NCBI RefSeq assembly: GCF_900090325.1
Contig: NZ_FMHW01000002.1
Coordinates: 7,069,001-7,133,000, forward strand
DNA: 64,000 nt
Reading direction: 5' to 3'
Source of the DNA: Micromonospora pallida
GTDB lineage: Bacteria > Actinomycetota > Actinomycetes > Mycobacteriales > Micromonosporaceae
A program made the translations under genes and the position numbers. Under the pieces are notes generated by a model. That model had not been told where the DNA came from. It worked only from the letters and a program-made list of their open reading frames with translations, and made no database searches. This document shows positions 41,850 through 50,239 of the stretch, in pieces (position 1 is the stretch's first letter; each line of letters starts with the position of its first letter).

Positions 41850-42268
41850 GGCGGCAACACTCCTCATTCTGGATGGGTGGCAGTTCTTGCTTCGTTTTCC
41901 TAAATGCATCCGCAGTGCCGATGGTGACGGTTCGCGTTCATCAAATCAGCATTGCGTGAGCAGGCTGTTGGCTCTGGGGCGACGTGGAGAGGCTCAACAT
42001 GTCGAGCATATCCCCGCAATGTCCCGGTAACTCAAGTCCGCTTGTGAATACTTTCACGAACTACTGGAATGTCAAGGGTGACGCTCCGAAAAACTTCTAG
42101 GAGGTGAGCAGGCTCACGACCCATTTGTCCGGTTTCCCGAACCGCCCCGGCGATGCCGCCCGTAGCCGGGAATCAATATAGTACAGTCCGCGCGACATTG
42201 CAGGCATATCCGGCACCTCACCCTCCGGCGCGTCGCCACCACCGTCAGCCAAGGGTGTTACCCCAGAC
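41850..42268. other. Long regulatory region upstream of whiB1/wblE
   Basis: 420 bp, noticeably less GC-rich than its surroundings, between the lipid-kinase gene stop and the WhiB start. It carries a CRP-type site (42043-42058) and several AT-rich patches (for example around 42170-42185, AATATAGTAC). No ORF is supportable. The base composition alone marks it as a complex promoter. Confidence 0.55.
42043..42058. promoter_or_regulatory. CRP-family operator upstream of whiB1/wblE
   Basis: TGTGAATACTTTCACG matches TGTGA-N6-TCACA in all but the last base. In Mycobacterium tuberculosis whiB1 is controlled by a cAMP-CRP site; here the site lies about 195 bp before the start codon. No CRP gene is in the window. 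Confidence 0.6.
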
Positions 42269-43216
42269 TCAGCAGATTACTCTCAGTGCGGCTGGTGCGG
42301 ATGTGAATCTAACTTTTTCCCGCTGTCCAAGGTAGTCCCCATCGAGTTGGAACGCCTGCGGACGGCTCGCGACCAAGGTGAACTCGGCCACGTCATGGAG
42401 CCGGAGCACCTGTCGACCCCGGGGGTCCGGCTGGCGGGAGAACATCTGAGTGACCGTCCGTGACGTACTCGCCACCTTTAGCTGACGAAGTGCCATGACG
42501 TCAAGACCAAGGTCGAATGAGGCGTCCGGGTTCGGGTTGATCTCCCGCTCGCCGAGATACGTCCACGGCGCGGTGTTCTGGATGATCACCGTCGCCAACT
42601 CATCTTCTGACTCCGTCCCCGGACGCTCCAGTCGGATCGACGGATGCCGTCGGTCGGAGGCGAGGAAGTACTGATTCACCGTGGCGCGCAGATATAGCGC
42701 GGGAGTGGAAACCCGGCCCCGCTTCCGTGCCATTTCCACGCGATGCACGACCGCCGCGTCCAGCCCGAAGCCGGCGCAGAAGGTGAAGTACCGGTCGTCG
42801 GCGCGGCCGAGCCCGATCGTCCGGGAGCGGCCCAGTCGGAGCCCTTCCAGGATCATGCTGGTGCCCTCCGCCCATTCCCGGGGCAGACCCAGTGCCCGCG
42901 CGAAGACGTTGGTAGAACCGCCCGGCACCGTGGCGAGCGCGGGCAGCCGGTCGGCGGACGTGCCGCCGGTGACGGTCGGCGGCTCCGCGGTCATCAGCCC
43001 GTTGACCACCTCGTTGACCGTGCCGTCGCCACCGAGAGTGACGACCAGGTCGACGCCCTCCTCGGCCGCCTCCCGGGCCAGGTCCGTGGCGTGCCCCCGG
43101 CGTCGGGTGTACCGCACCGAGAGGTCCACCTCACTGCGCAACGCCCGGACCAGCACGTCCCGGCTGCGTTCGCTGGTGGTGGTGGCCTTCGGATTGACTA
43201 CCAGGACGGCCCGCAT
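42269..43216 (-). CDS. Diacylglycerol/lipid kinase (DagK family)
   Basis: A 315-residue lipid kinase. The N-terminal VLVVNPKATT, the nucleotide-binding GGDGTVNEVVNG (about 62-73), VPGGSTNVFARALG and the C-terminal DGD-type segment (LDGDYLG) are characteristic. It would phosphorylate diacylglycerol or a related lipid in phospholipid turnover. Divergent from a small membrane-protein gene. Confidence 0.88.
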   Translation of the reverse strand: MRAVLVVNPKATTTSERSRDVLVRALRSEVDLSVRYTRRRGHATDLAREAAEEGVDLVVTLGGDGTVNEVVNGLMTAEPPTVTGGTSADRLPALATVPGGSTNVFARALGLPREWAEGTSMILEGLRLGRSRTIGLGRADDRYFTFCAGFGLDAAVVHRVEMARKRGRVSTPALYLRATVNQYFLASDRRHPSIRLERPGTESEDELATVIIQNTAPWTYLGEREINPNPDASFDLGLDVMALRQLKVASTSRTVTQMFSRQPDPRGRQVLRLHDVAEFTLVASRPQAFQLDGDYLGQREKVRFTSAPAALRVIC

Positions 43217-43257
43217 GGCCGGACTGTACCGCGCTGCCGCGCGGGTATCGTGTCGCC

Positions 43258-43650
43258 GTGACGATCGACTCGGACCCGCTGCCCACCACGCTGAGTTGGG
43301 CCGCCCGTCTGCTGTGGGGAGAGGCGGTCGCCCTCGGGCTGGTCGCCGTCTGGCTGGCTTACGAGAACCTGACCGCGGACGCGTTCGACCTCGCCTCGGC
43401 TGTGCTGATCACCGTCTTCGCGGCCGGTGGCGCATTGGCGCTCTGGGCGCTCGGCACCGCGCTGGCCCGCCGCCGGGCCGGCGCCCGGGCCCCCGCGATC
43501 GTCCTCCAGCTCATGCTTCTGCCGGTCGGTTGGTACATGATCCAGGGCGGGTTGGGCTGGCTCGGGGTGCCGCTGATGGTCCTCGGGGTGGGGGTGTGCG
43601 CGCTTTTGCTCGCCCCGGCCAGCACCCGGGCGCTCGGTCTGCCGCACTGA
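43258..43650 (+). CDS. Hypothetical four-helix membrane protein
   Basis: A 130-residue protein with four predicted transmembrane helices (about 18-38, 45-65, 83-98, 104-120) and short loops. The N-terminal DSDPLPTTLSWAARLLWGEA is typical of actinobacterial integral membrane proteins annotated only as hypothetical. GTG start at 43258. It is divergent from the lipid kinase gene, 41 bp apart, so the two probably share a promoter region. Confidence 0.7.
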   Translation: MTIDSDPLPTTLSWAARLLWGEAVALGLVAVWLAYENLTADAFDLASAVLITVFAAGGALALWALGTALARRRAGARAPAIVLQLMLLPVGWYMIQGGLGWLGVPLMVLGVGVCALLLAPASTRALGLPH

Positions 43651-43710
43651 CCCTGGGACGGCCACGGCGGCCATCGCCGGGCACGGGACAGGCGGGGCGG
43701 CGGGTGAGTG

Positions 43711-43860
43711 GAGACGTCACCGCCGGGGGCGCGTGGGATCAGTGTGCGGCGCGGCGGGTGGAGACGTCACCGCCGGGGGCGCGTGGGATCAGTGTGCGGC
43801 GCGGCGGGTGGAGACGTTGCTGCCGGGGGCGTGCGGAATCAGTGTGCGGCGCGACGGGTG
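43711..43860. repeat. 50-bp tandem repeat at 3' end of anti-sigma gene
   Basis: Three copies of exactly 50 bp, beginning GAGACGTCACCGCCGGGGGC at 43711, 43761 and (diverged) 43811. Each ends in ATCAGTGTGCGGCGC-type sequence, which encodes the anti-sigma protein's final RRAAH plus stop on the minus strand. The third copy is the one overlapping the gene end (from 43839). Confidence 0.92.
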
Positions 43861-44249
43861 AGCAGGGAGATGGTCGCCCGGCCGTCGGCGGCGGTCGCGG
43901 CGGCGGCCGTGGTCAGCGCGGTGAGCACCTTCCAGGCGAAGGAGGACTCGGCGGGCAGCTTCGCGCCCCGGACCGTGGGCACGGTCACCTCGACGGTCAG
44001 CGCGTCTTCGGTGACCGCGAAGGAACACTCCAACTCGGCGTCGCGGGTGGCGATCGCGAGCAGCATGGCGCAGGCCTCGTCGACCGCGATCCGCAGGTCC
44101 TCGATCTCGTCGAGGGCGAACTGGAGCCGCGCGGCGAGGCCCGCGGTCGCGGTCCGCAGCACGCTGAGGTAGCCGCCGTCGGCGGGCACGGTGAGGTGTA
44201 CGACGTCCTCGTCGGCCGTCGTCCGCCCGGTCAGTTGAGTCACGCTCAT
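43839..44249 (-). CDS. RsbW-like anti-sigma regulatory ATPase
   Basis: A 136-residue GHKL-type protein. N-box-like VDEACAMLL and the LQFALDEIEDLRIA helix resemble the anti-sigma F/B factor family (RsbW/UsfX). The C-terminal half lacks an obvious G2 lid, so catalytic activity is uncertain. It likely binds a sigma factor or STAS protein encoded elsewhere. Its last residues and stop codon are part of a threefold 50-bp tandem repeat that continues beyond the gene. Confidence 0.8.
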   Translation of the reverse strand: MSVTQLTGRTTADEDVVHLTVPADGGYLSVLRTATAGLAARLQFALDEIEDLRIAVDEACAMLLAIATRDAELECSFAVTEDALTVEVTVPTVRGAKLPAESSFAWKVLTALTTAAAATAADGRATISLLTRRAAH

Positions 44250-44266
44250 CCCCCCGGTCGCGGACT

Positions 44267-44797
44267 CTACCCGGTCGAGCCCGGTGCCGCTTCGTCAGCG
44301 GCGGCCTCCGCCGCGAGCCGCCGCAACGCGGCCCCGTCCAGCCGGTACGGCACCCAGTCGTCGATCGTGCTGGCGTCGATCGCGCGGTAGAAGCCCGCGG
44401 CCGGATTCCAGTCGAGCATCATCCACTCCAGTCGCCGGTAGCCCCGCTCGACGCAGCGCGCGGCGAGGGTCGCCAGCAGCCGCCGACCCACCCCGGTGCC
44501 CCGGGCGGACGGCCGGACGTAGAGGTCCTCCAGGTGGATGCCGTGGGTGCCCGCCCAGGTGGAGAAGTTGAGCAGCCAGAGGGCGAACGCGAGTGGCTGG
44601 TCCGTCTCGTCGACCGCCACGTCACCGAAGAGAGCCGGCTCCGGACCGAACAGCGCCGCGTCGAGTTGCCCGACGGTCAGGTGGCACTGGTCGGCGGCCC
44701 GCTCGTACTCGGCCAACTCGTGCACCATGGCGACGACGGCCGGTACGTCCGCGGGACGTACCGGCCGGATCCTCGGTGCGGCAGCGCCGGAGGTCAC
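44267..44797 (-). CDS. GNAT-family N-acetyltransferase
   Basis: A 176-residue acetyltransferase; motif A is LYVRPSARGTGVGRRLLATLA, binding acetyl-CoA. IHLEDLYV and the C-terminal LDWNPAAGFYRAI resemble diamine/spermidine-type acetyltransferases (SSAT-like). The GTG start overlaps the sodN stop (GTGA), so the two are co-translated. A function related to SodN is suggested only by this coupling. Confidence 0.85.
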   Translation of the reverse strand: MTSGAAAPRIRPVRPADVPAVVAMVHELAEYERAADQCHLTVGQLDAALFGPEPALFGDVAVDETDQPLAFALWLLNFSTWAGTHGIHLEDLYVRPSARGTGVGRRLLATLAARCVERGYRRLEWMMLDWNPAAGFYRAIDASTIDDWVPYRLDGAALRRLAAEAAADEAAPGSTG

Positions 44798-45198
44798 GCC
44801 TGCTTGGTCTCCCAGAAGATCTTGGCGATCTCGTCGATCTTCTGGAGCAGCTCGTCGGCCTTGGCCGGCTCGACGGTGCCCTTGGCACCGGTGGCGCCGG
44901 CCAGCTTGGTGGCCTCGTTGAACAGCGTGTGCAGGTTCGGGTACTTCTCGAAGTGCGGGGCCTTGAAGTAGTCCGTCCACAGCACCCAGAGGTGGTGCTT
45001 GACCAGCTCGGCGCGCTGCTCCTTGATGATCAGGGCGCGGGTGCGGAACTCCGGGTCGGTGTTCGCCTGGTACTTCTCGCAGATCGCCTTGACCGACTCG
45101 GCCTCGATCCGGGCCTGGGCCGGGTCGTAGACGCCGCACGGCAGGTCGCAGTGGGCACTGACAATCACGCGCGGCGTGAAGATGCGAGGAAGACGCAT
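44794..45198 (-). CDS. sodN: Nickel superoxide dismutase
   Basis: A 134-residue Ni-SOD precursor. A 15-residue propeptide (ending IVSA) precedes HCDLPCGVYDP, the nickel hook: after cleavage His16 becomes residue 1, with Cys17 and Cys21 as Cys2 and Cys6. The rest is the four-helix-bundle core. Cleavage is done by the SodX protease encoded divergently. ATG 45198 with GGAGGAT upstream. Confidence 0.97.
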   Translation of the reverse strand: MRLPRIFTPRVIVSAHCDLPCGVYDPAQARIEAESVKAICEKYQANTDPEFRTRALIIKEQRAELVKHHLWVLWTDYFKAPHFEKYPNLHTLFNEATKLAGATGAKGTVEPAKADELLQKIDEIAKIFWETKQA

Positions 45199-45282
45199 CG
45201 GGATCCTCCATGAGACGTTTGCGATGATCCGAGATGACATTACTCCTGGAGATGCTCCCCGACGGCGCGGAGGTGAAACCCG

Positions 45283-45630
45283 GTGACCGCTGGTGGCACG
45301 GGAACTCCCGGGCTGCGGGGACCGCTCACCGCCGTACTGGTGACCGGGCCCTCCATGGCCCCGACGCTGCGGCACGGCGACGCGTTGCTGGTCCGGTGCG
45401 GCGGCCGCGCCGTCCGGCCGGGCGACATCGTGGTCGCGGTCTTCCGTAGCCGTCCGGACCTGCTGGTCGTCAAGCGCGCGGTCCGTCCGGCTGACGGCGG
45501 CTGGTGGGTACGGGGCGACAACGAACTCGTCACCGACGACTCCCGCGTCCACGGCGTGGCCGACGTGCGGGGACGGGTGGTGGCCCGCTACTGGCCGCGA
45601 CCTCGACGGTTCAGTGCGCGACGGTTATGA
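45283..45630 (+). CDS. sodX: Nickel-SOD maturation protease (S26 family)
   Basis: A 115-residue signal-peptidase-like protease without a membrane anchor. The catalytic dyad is Ser24 in GPSMAPT and Lys64 in VVKRAV. It is specific for removing the SodN propeptide; the divergent arrangement with sodN (84 bp apart) is the standard Ni-SOD locus. GTG 45283 follows GGAGGTGA. Confidence 0.95.
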   Translation: MTAGGTGTPGLRGPLTAVLVTGPSMAPTLRHGDALLVRCGGRAVRPGDIVVAVFRSRPDLLVVKRAVRPADGGWWVRGDNELVTDDSRVHGVADVRGRVVARYWPRPRRFSARRL

Positions 45631-45770
45631 CCCTACTCACATTCGAGGTTCGCGTCGGACACTATGCTCGGGCAGTGTCCGGGTGACCCCCGTACCGCGC
45701 GCTGCCCGCTGCCGCTGACCACGTGGCCCGGTTGGCCGGTCCATCTGCCTCGACAGATCCTGGAGTCACC

Positions 45771-46949
45771 ATGTCATCGTCTTCTGTGGATCCCGCTGAT
45801 CCCGTCTTCCGGCTGCACGCCGGCGGCAAGATGGCCGTCGCCTCGACGGTGCCGCTGACGAGTCGCGAGGACCTCTCCCTCGCCTACACCCCCGGGGTGG
45901 CCCGGGTCTGCGAGGCTATCGCCGCCGACCCCGCCCTGGTGGACGACTACACCTGGGTGTCGCACACAGTCGCGGTGGTGACCGACGGCTCGGCCGTGCT
46001 CGGCCTGGGCAACATCGGGCCCCGCGCCGCGATGCCGGTGATGGAGGGCAAGGCGGTGCTGTTCAAGCAGTTCGGCGGTGTGGACGCCGTGCCGATCTGC
46101 CTGGACACACAGGACACGGACGAGATCGTCGCGGCGGTGACCGCGCTCGCCCCGTCGTTCGGGGGGATCAACCTGGAGGACATCAGCGCGCCGCGCTGCT
46201 TCGAGATCGAACGCCGCCTCGACGAGGCCCTCGGCATCCCGGTCTTCCACGACGACCAGCACGGCACCGCCATCGTCGTGCTCGCCGCCCTGCGTAACGC
46301 CGCCCGCCTGCTCAACCGCAAGCTCGGTGACCTGCGGGTCGCGGTCAGCGGTGCGGGCGCGGCCGGCATCGCGGTGACCAAGATGCTGATCGCCGGCGGC
46401 GTCAACCCGGACGACGTGGTGGTCTGCGACTCGCGGGGCATCATCGGCCGGGACCGCACCGATCTCACCGCGACCAAGGCCGAGTTGGCCGCCATCACCA
46501 ACGCTGCCGGCCGGCGTGGGGACATCACCGAGGCGCTGCGCGACGCCGACGTCCTGATCGGCGTCTCCGGCGGTCAGATCCCGGAGGCGGCGGTCGCCGG
46601 GATGGCCTCCGGTGGCATCGTCTTCGCCCTGGCCAACCCCACCCCGGAGGTGCACCCCGAGGTGGCCGCCCGGCACGTCGAGGTGGTCGCCACCGGCCGG
46701 AGCGACTACCCCAACCAGATCAACAACGTGCTCGCCTTCCCCGGCGTGTTCCGGGGCGCGCTGGATGCCCGGGCCACCCGGATCACCGAGAACATGAAGG
46801 TGGCGGCGGCCGACGCGATCGCCGGGGTGGTCAGTGAGACGTTGACCGCGGACGCGATCGTGCCCTCCCCGCTCGACCCCCGGGTCGCCCCCGCCGTAGC
46901 CGAGGCGGTCGCCGAGGCGGCCCGCGTCGACGGCGTTGCCCGCGCCTGA
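45771..46949 (+). CDS. NAD(P)-dependent malic enzyme
   Basis: A 392-residue oxidative malate decarboxylase of the short prokaryotic type. The N-terminal domain has LAYTPGVA and EGKAVLFKQFGG. The metal and substrate motif is NLEDISAPRCFEIE, and the nucleotide-binding domain has VSGAGAAGIA and FALANPTPE. The small size means it lacks the phosphotransacetylase-like C-terminal extension. ATG 45771 with TGGAG upstream. A hairpin terminator follows. Confidence 0.93.
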   Translation: MSSSSVDPADPVFRLHAGGKMAVASTVPLTSREDLSLAYTPGVARVCEAIAADPALVDDYTWVSHTVAVVTDGSAVLGLGNIGPRAAMPVMEGKAVLFKQFGGVDAVPICLDTQDTDEIVAAVTALAPSFGGINLEDISAPRCFEIERRLDEALGIPVFHDDQHGTAIVVLAALRNAARLLNRKLGDLRVAVSGAGAAGIAVTKMLIAGGVNPDDVVVCDSRGIIGRDRTDLTATKAELAAITNAAGRRGDITEALRDADVLIGVSGGQIPEAAVAGMASGGIVFALANPTPEVHPEVAARHVEVVATGRSDYPNQINNVLAFPGVFRGALDARATRITENMKVAAADAIAGVVSETLTADAIVPSPLDPRVAPAVAEAVAEAARVDGVARA

Positions 46950-46990
46950 CCCCGCCGGGAGGCCGCGCCTGGCCCGTCGCGAAGTCCGAA

Positions 46991-47025
46991 GGGGTCCCTA
47001 CCGTCGTCCGACCGGGAGGGACCCC
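46991..47025 (+). terminator. Hairpin terminator of malic enzyme gene
   Basis: GGGGTCCCT (46991-46999) pairs with AGGGACCCC (47017-47025), 17-base loop. Located 42 bp past the stop codon. Confidence 0.7.
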
Positions 47026-47151
47026 GCCGGAAAGTTGGACGAGGTGGGTGAAACGGGGCGACCGTCGTTCGACGCGGCGGAGTGAGGTGACTGCTCAGCG
47101 TCACGGGTTGGGGGGCTGCGCGGCACCGCCATCCTTGTTACCGTGCCGATC

Positions 47152-48105
47152 ATGCGTGCCGCCTTCGCCTCCCGTTTCGACGACGCCGACCCGCTCGCCG
47201 CGCTCACCGTGGGAGAGCAGCCCGAACCGACCCACTGGGCCGACGACTGGGTGACCGTCCAGGTCGTGGCCAGCTCGCTCAACCACCACGACCTCTGGTC
47301 GCTTCGCGGCGTCGGCCTGGGCGAGGACCGGCTGCCGATGATCCTCGGCTGCGACGCGGTGGGCATCGACCCGGACGGCAACGAGGTCGTCGTCTACCCG
47401 GTGATCCCCGACCCGGGCGACCCGCGCGGCACCTCCCTCCTCTCCGAGCACGCCCAGGGCACCCTCGCCGAGCGGGTGGCCGTACCCCGGTCGAACCTGC
47501 TGCCGCTGCCCGACAAGCTCTCCGCCACCGACGCCGCCTGCCTGCCCACCGCCTGGCTCACCGCCTGGCGGATGCTCACGACCATGGGGCGGGTCGACGA
47601 GGGCGAGGCGGTGCTCGTGCAGGGCGCCGGCGGCGGGGTCGCCACGGCGGCCGTGGCGCTCGCCCTGGCGATGGGCAAGCGGGTCTACGCGACCAGTCGG
47701 GACGAGGCCAAGCGCGAGCGGATCGCTGCGCTGGGCGCGACCGCCGTGCCGCCGGGAGCCCGGCTGCCGGAGCGGGTCGACGTGGTCGTCGAGACGGTCG
47801 GCGCGGCCACCTTCGACCACTCCCTGAAGTCGGCTGCGCCGATGGCCCGGATCGTCGTCTCCGGGGCGACCGCTGGGCACGAGCCGAAGGTCAACCTGCG
47901 CCGGATCTTCGCCATGCAGTTGCAGATCCTCGGTACCTCGATGGGCACCCGGGACGACCTGGCGCAGCTGCTCGCCTTCTGCGCCGAGCGCGACGTGCGG
48001 CCGGTCGTCGACAGCGTGCACCCGTTCAGCCAGGTGTCGGAGGCGTTCGCCCGGCTGCACTCCGGTGACGTCTTCGGCAAGGTCGTCGTCGACCACAACC
48101 GCTGA
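47152..48105 (+). CDS. Zinc-type alcohol dehydrogenase/quinone oxidoreductase-like protein
   Basis: A 317-residue medium-chain dehydrogenase/reductase. NHHDLWSLRG and GCDAVG match the catalytic GroES-like domain; VQGAGGGVATAAVALA is the NAD(P)H-binding site. The zinc-ligand set of classical ADHs is not complete, so it is nearer to the quinone-oxidoreductase group; the substrate is unknown. ATG 47152 chosen (GTG 47143 in frame). It is followed by copy 4 of the inverted repeat family. Confidence 0.85.
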   Translation: MRAAFASRFDDADPLAALTVGEQPEPTHWADDWVTVQVVASSLNHHDLWSLRGVGLGEDRLPMILGCDAVGIDPDGNEVVVYPVIPDPGDPRGTSLLSEHAQGTLAERVAVPRSNLLPLPDKLSATDAACLPTAWLTAWRMLTTMGRVDEGEAVLVQGAGGGVATAAVALALAMGKRVYATSRDEAKRERIAALGATAVPPGARLPERVDVVVETVGAATFDHSLKSAAPMARIVVSGATAGHEPKVNLRRIFAMQLQILGTSMGTRDDLAQLLAFCAERDVRPVVDSVHPFSQVSEAFARLHSGDVFGKVVVDHNR

Positions 48106-48120
48106 CCTCGCCGGCTGGGT

Positions 48121-48176
48121 TGGTAGCAGGGGACCCTTCCTCCGCAAAAAGCGGTAACAAGGGTCCCCTGCTACCA
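48121..48176. repeat. Inverted repeat, GCAGGGGTCCCCTGC family, copy 4
   Basis: Perfect 18-bp arms, TGGTAGCAGGGGACCCTT (48121-48138) and its complement (48159-48176). The loop holds a second small hairpin CCGC-AAAAA-GCGG. It lies between the convergent genes ending at 48105 and 48248. Confidence 0.88.
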
Positions 48177-48247
48177 CCTCACACGTACGAGCACCACTCC
48201 GTGTGGCAGCGCCCCGGCCGCCCCGAGCCGGGGCACCGGGAACGCCC

Positions 48248-49219
48248 TCAGAGGCGGTTGTCGAGGGTGGCGAGGCCGCCCCGGGTCGCGTTCGCCGGCA
48301 GTCGGCGCTTGGCCGCCTGGTCGCCGTAGAGGCTCCAGCGGAGGAAGTCGACGGTGGTGTCCGAGACGACCCGCAGGGACGCGCGGTCGGTGAGCAGGGC
48401 CCGCCCGTGGTCGCCCTGCGGCAGGCTCAGCATCGCCTTGGGCCAGGGCACCCGGTCGTAGGCGTCCTTGCCGGAGGAGTAGTCGACCACCTCGTCGAGT
48501 TCGCCGTGCACGAAGAGCTGCGGGGCGGCGGTGCCGGCGAACGTGCTGCCCACGCCGAGCGCGGTGCCGGCGAGGACCACCCCGGCGTCGAGCCGCTCGT
48601 CGCGGCCGAGGGTGAACAGGCCGATGGTGGTCACCCCGCCGGCCGAGTGCCCGGTGGCGGCCACCCGGTCGGTTGCCAGCCGCCCGCGCAGCGGGTCGCC
48701 CGCCCGCTGGTCGAGCGCCAGCACCTCGGTCAGCACGTACGACACGTCGGCCGGCTGGTTCAGCACGTCGAGCGGGTTGACCTGGGCGGCGCCCCGGCTG
48801 GTGTTCGGGAAGGTCGGCGCGGCCACCACGAAGCCCGCCGCCGCCCACCGGGTGAGCAGGGTGGCGTAGTCGGTCGGGCGGGCGTTGAGGCCGTGGCTGA
48901 ACACGACCACGGGGAACCGGCCCCCGGCGACCGGGGCCGACCGTTCCGCCGCCCCACCGGCCTCGCCCCTGGCCGGATACCAGAGGGTCACCGGCAGGGG
49001 CCGGTCACCGTCCCGGTTGACCCGGAGCTGGCGTACCCCGACCGCGAACGCCTCCTCCGGTGCCTGCCCCGGCGGGATCCCGGCGGCAGTGGGCGTGGCG
49101 GACGGCGACGGCTCGGCCGGCGGGGACCAGACGGCCGGGGCGGCCTCCGTCGAGCACGCGGCCAGGCCCACCGTGAGCAGCGCGGCGACGACCAGTGCAG
49201 GGGTACGACGGCGGGGCAT
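48248..49219 (-). CDS. Lipoprotein alpha/beta-hydrolase, paralogue 1
   Basis: A 323-residue exported hydrolase. The signal sequence ends in a lipobox-like GLAAC. The core has VVFSHGLNARP (oxyanion side), nucleophile GHSAGG, an acidic residue in FVHGELDEVVD and a His in QGDHGR, completing a Ser-Asp/Glu-His triad. The fold and motifs resemble chlorophyllase/PET-hydrolase-like dienelactone hydrolases; the natural substrate is unknown. The next gene is a paralogue (see 49346). Confidence 0.85.
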   Translation of the reverse strand: MPRRRTPALVVAALLTVGLAACSTEAAPAVWSPPAEPSPSATPTAAGIPPGQAPEEAFAVGVRQLRVNRDGDRPLPVTLWYPARGEAGGAAERSAPVAGGRFPVVVFSHGLNARPTDYATLLTRWAAAGFVVAAPTFPNTSRGAAQVNPLDVLNQPADVSYVLTEVLALDQRAGDPLRGRLATDRVAATGHSAGGVTTIGLFTLGRDERLDAGVVLAGTALGVGSTFAGTAAPQLFVHGELDEVVDYSSGKDAYDRVPWPKAMLSLPQGDHGRALLTDRASLRVVSDTTVDFLRWSLYGDQAAKRRLPANATRGGLATLDNRL

Positions 49220-49253
49220 GCCCTCGATTGTGCCTCGCGCCCCCGGGCCGACC

Positions 49254-49351
49254 CGGTCGGGCGGCTCAGCGACGAAAGCCGACCCCGGTCGGGCGGCTCA
49301 GCGACGAAGGCCGTGCCAGTCGGGAGGTCGTGCCGGTCGGGCGGCTCAGCG
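49254..49351. repeat. Tandem repeat at 3' end of hydrolase paralogue 2
   Basis: CGGTCGGGCGGCTCAGCG occurs at 49254, 49286 and 49334; the first two are part of 32-bp copies. In the last copy the TCA is the stop codon of the minus-strand hydrolase gene (49346), so the stop region has been duplicated downstream. Confidence 0.85.
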
Positions 49352-50239
49352 GGAGATGCCGAGCTGGTCCTCGAAGGCGGTCACCCCGGGCAGCCGCGCG
49401 CCGGTCGCGATTCGCCGTCCGGCCGCCGGGTCGTCGTAGAGCCGCCAGCGCAGCAGATCGGTGGTGGCGGCGATGACCTGTTCGAACCCGGGACGGCCGG
49501 GGGTGAGGTACTCGCCGTGTCCCTGGCCGGGCAGGGTCAGGAAGGCCCGGGGCCAGTCCGTGCGGTCGTACCCGGCCCGGCCGACGTGCCAGGGCACGAT
49601 CCGATCGGCCTCGCCGTGCACGAAGAGCAGGGTGGCCGGCGGGCCGGCGAAGCTGCCCGCCATGCCGCCCCCGGCGATGACGATGCCCGCCCGCAGCCGG
49701 GCCGGGTGTCCCGAGGTGAACATGCCGGCGGTGGTGAAACCTCCGGCGGAGTGCCCGGCGGCGGCCACCCGGTCGGTGTCCAGGTGCCCGGCGAGGGGAT
49801 CGCCCCGGAGACCGTCCAACCGGATCAGATGCCGGATCACCCGCCAGGCGTCCGCCGGCTGGTTGCGGACGTCGGCCCGGTCGAACTGGGCCGACCGGCG
49901 GTTGGTGTGCGGGTACGCCGGCGCGGCCACCACGAAGCCCGCCGCCGCCCACCGGCTGGTCACCTCGGCGTGCAGCACGGGCAGGCTGTGCAGTCCGTGG
50001 CTGTACAGCACCAACGGGAAACGGCCCGGTGCGACCGACCGGCCGGCCGCCGGGTACCAGACCGTCACGGGCAGCGGGCGGGCCGACCCGGGCTCGACGG
50101 TGAGCGTCCGCACGCCGACGGCGTACGCCTCCCGGGGGACCGGGCGGGGCGACGGGCTCAGCCCGGTCGCGGCGGTGGCCGGGCCGCAGCCGGCGAGCAG
50201 CGCCGTCAGCAACGCGACGAGCAGGCGCGGCATCCTCAT
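49346..50239 (-). CDS. Lipoprotein alpha/beta-hydrolase, paralogue 2
   Basis: A 297-residue paralogue of the product of the gene at 48248. Lipobox-like LLAGC, VLYSHGLHSLP, nucleophile GHSAGG, LFVHGEADRIVP and a His in GQGHGE are in the same order. Shared segments such as SRWAAAGFVVAAPAYPHTN show recent common origin. ATG 50239 chosen; a second ATG at 50233 is in frame. The two genes are transcribed in tandem but separated by about 130 bp with a repeat. Confidence 0.85.
   Translation of the reverse strand: MRMPRLLVALLTALLAGCGPATAATGLSPSPRPVPREAYAVGVRTLTVEPGSARPLPVTVWYPAAGRSVAPGRFPLVLYSHGLHSLPVLHAEVTSRWAAAGFVVAAPAYPHTNRRSAQFDRADVRNQPADAWRVIRHLIRLDGLRGDPLAGHLDTDRVAAAGHSAGGFTTAGMFTSGHPARLRAGIVIAGGGMAGSFAGPPATLLFVHGEADRIVPWHVGRAGYDRTDWPRAFLTLPGQGHGEYLTPGRPGFEQVIAATTDLLRWRLYDDPAAGRRIATGARLPGVTAFEDQLGISR

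Noticed and set aside
43711..43860. Three 50-bp repeats as a CRISPR array
   Set aside because: The copies are directly adjacent with no unique spacers, and no cas gene is near.
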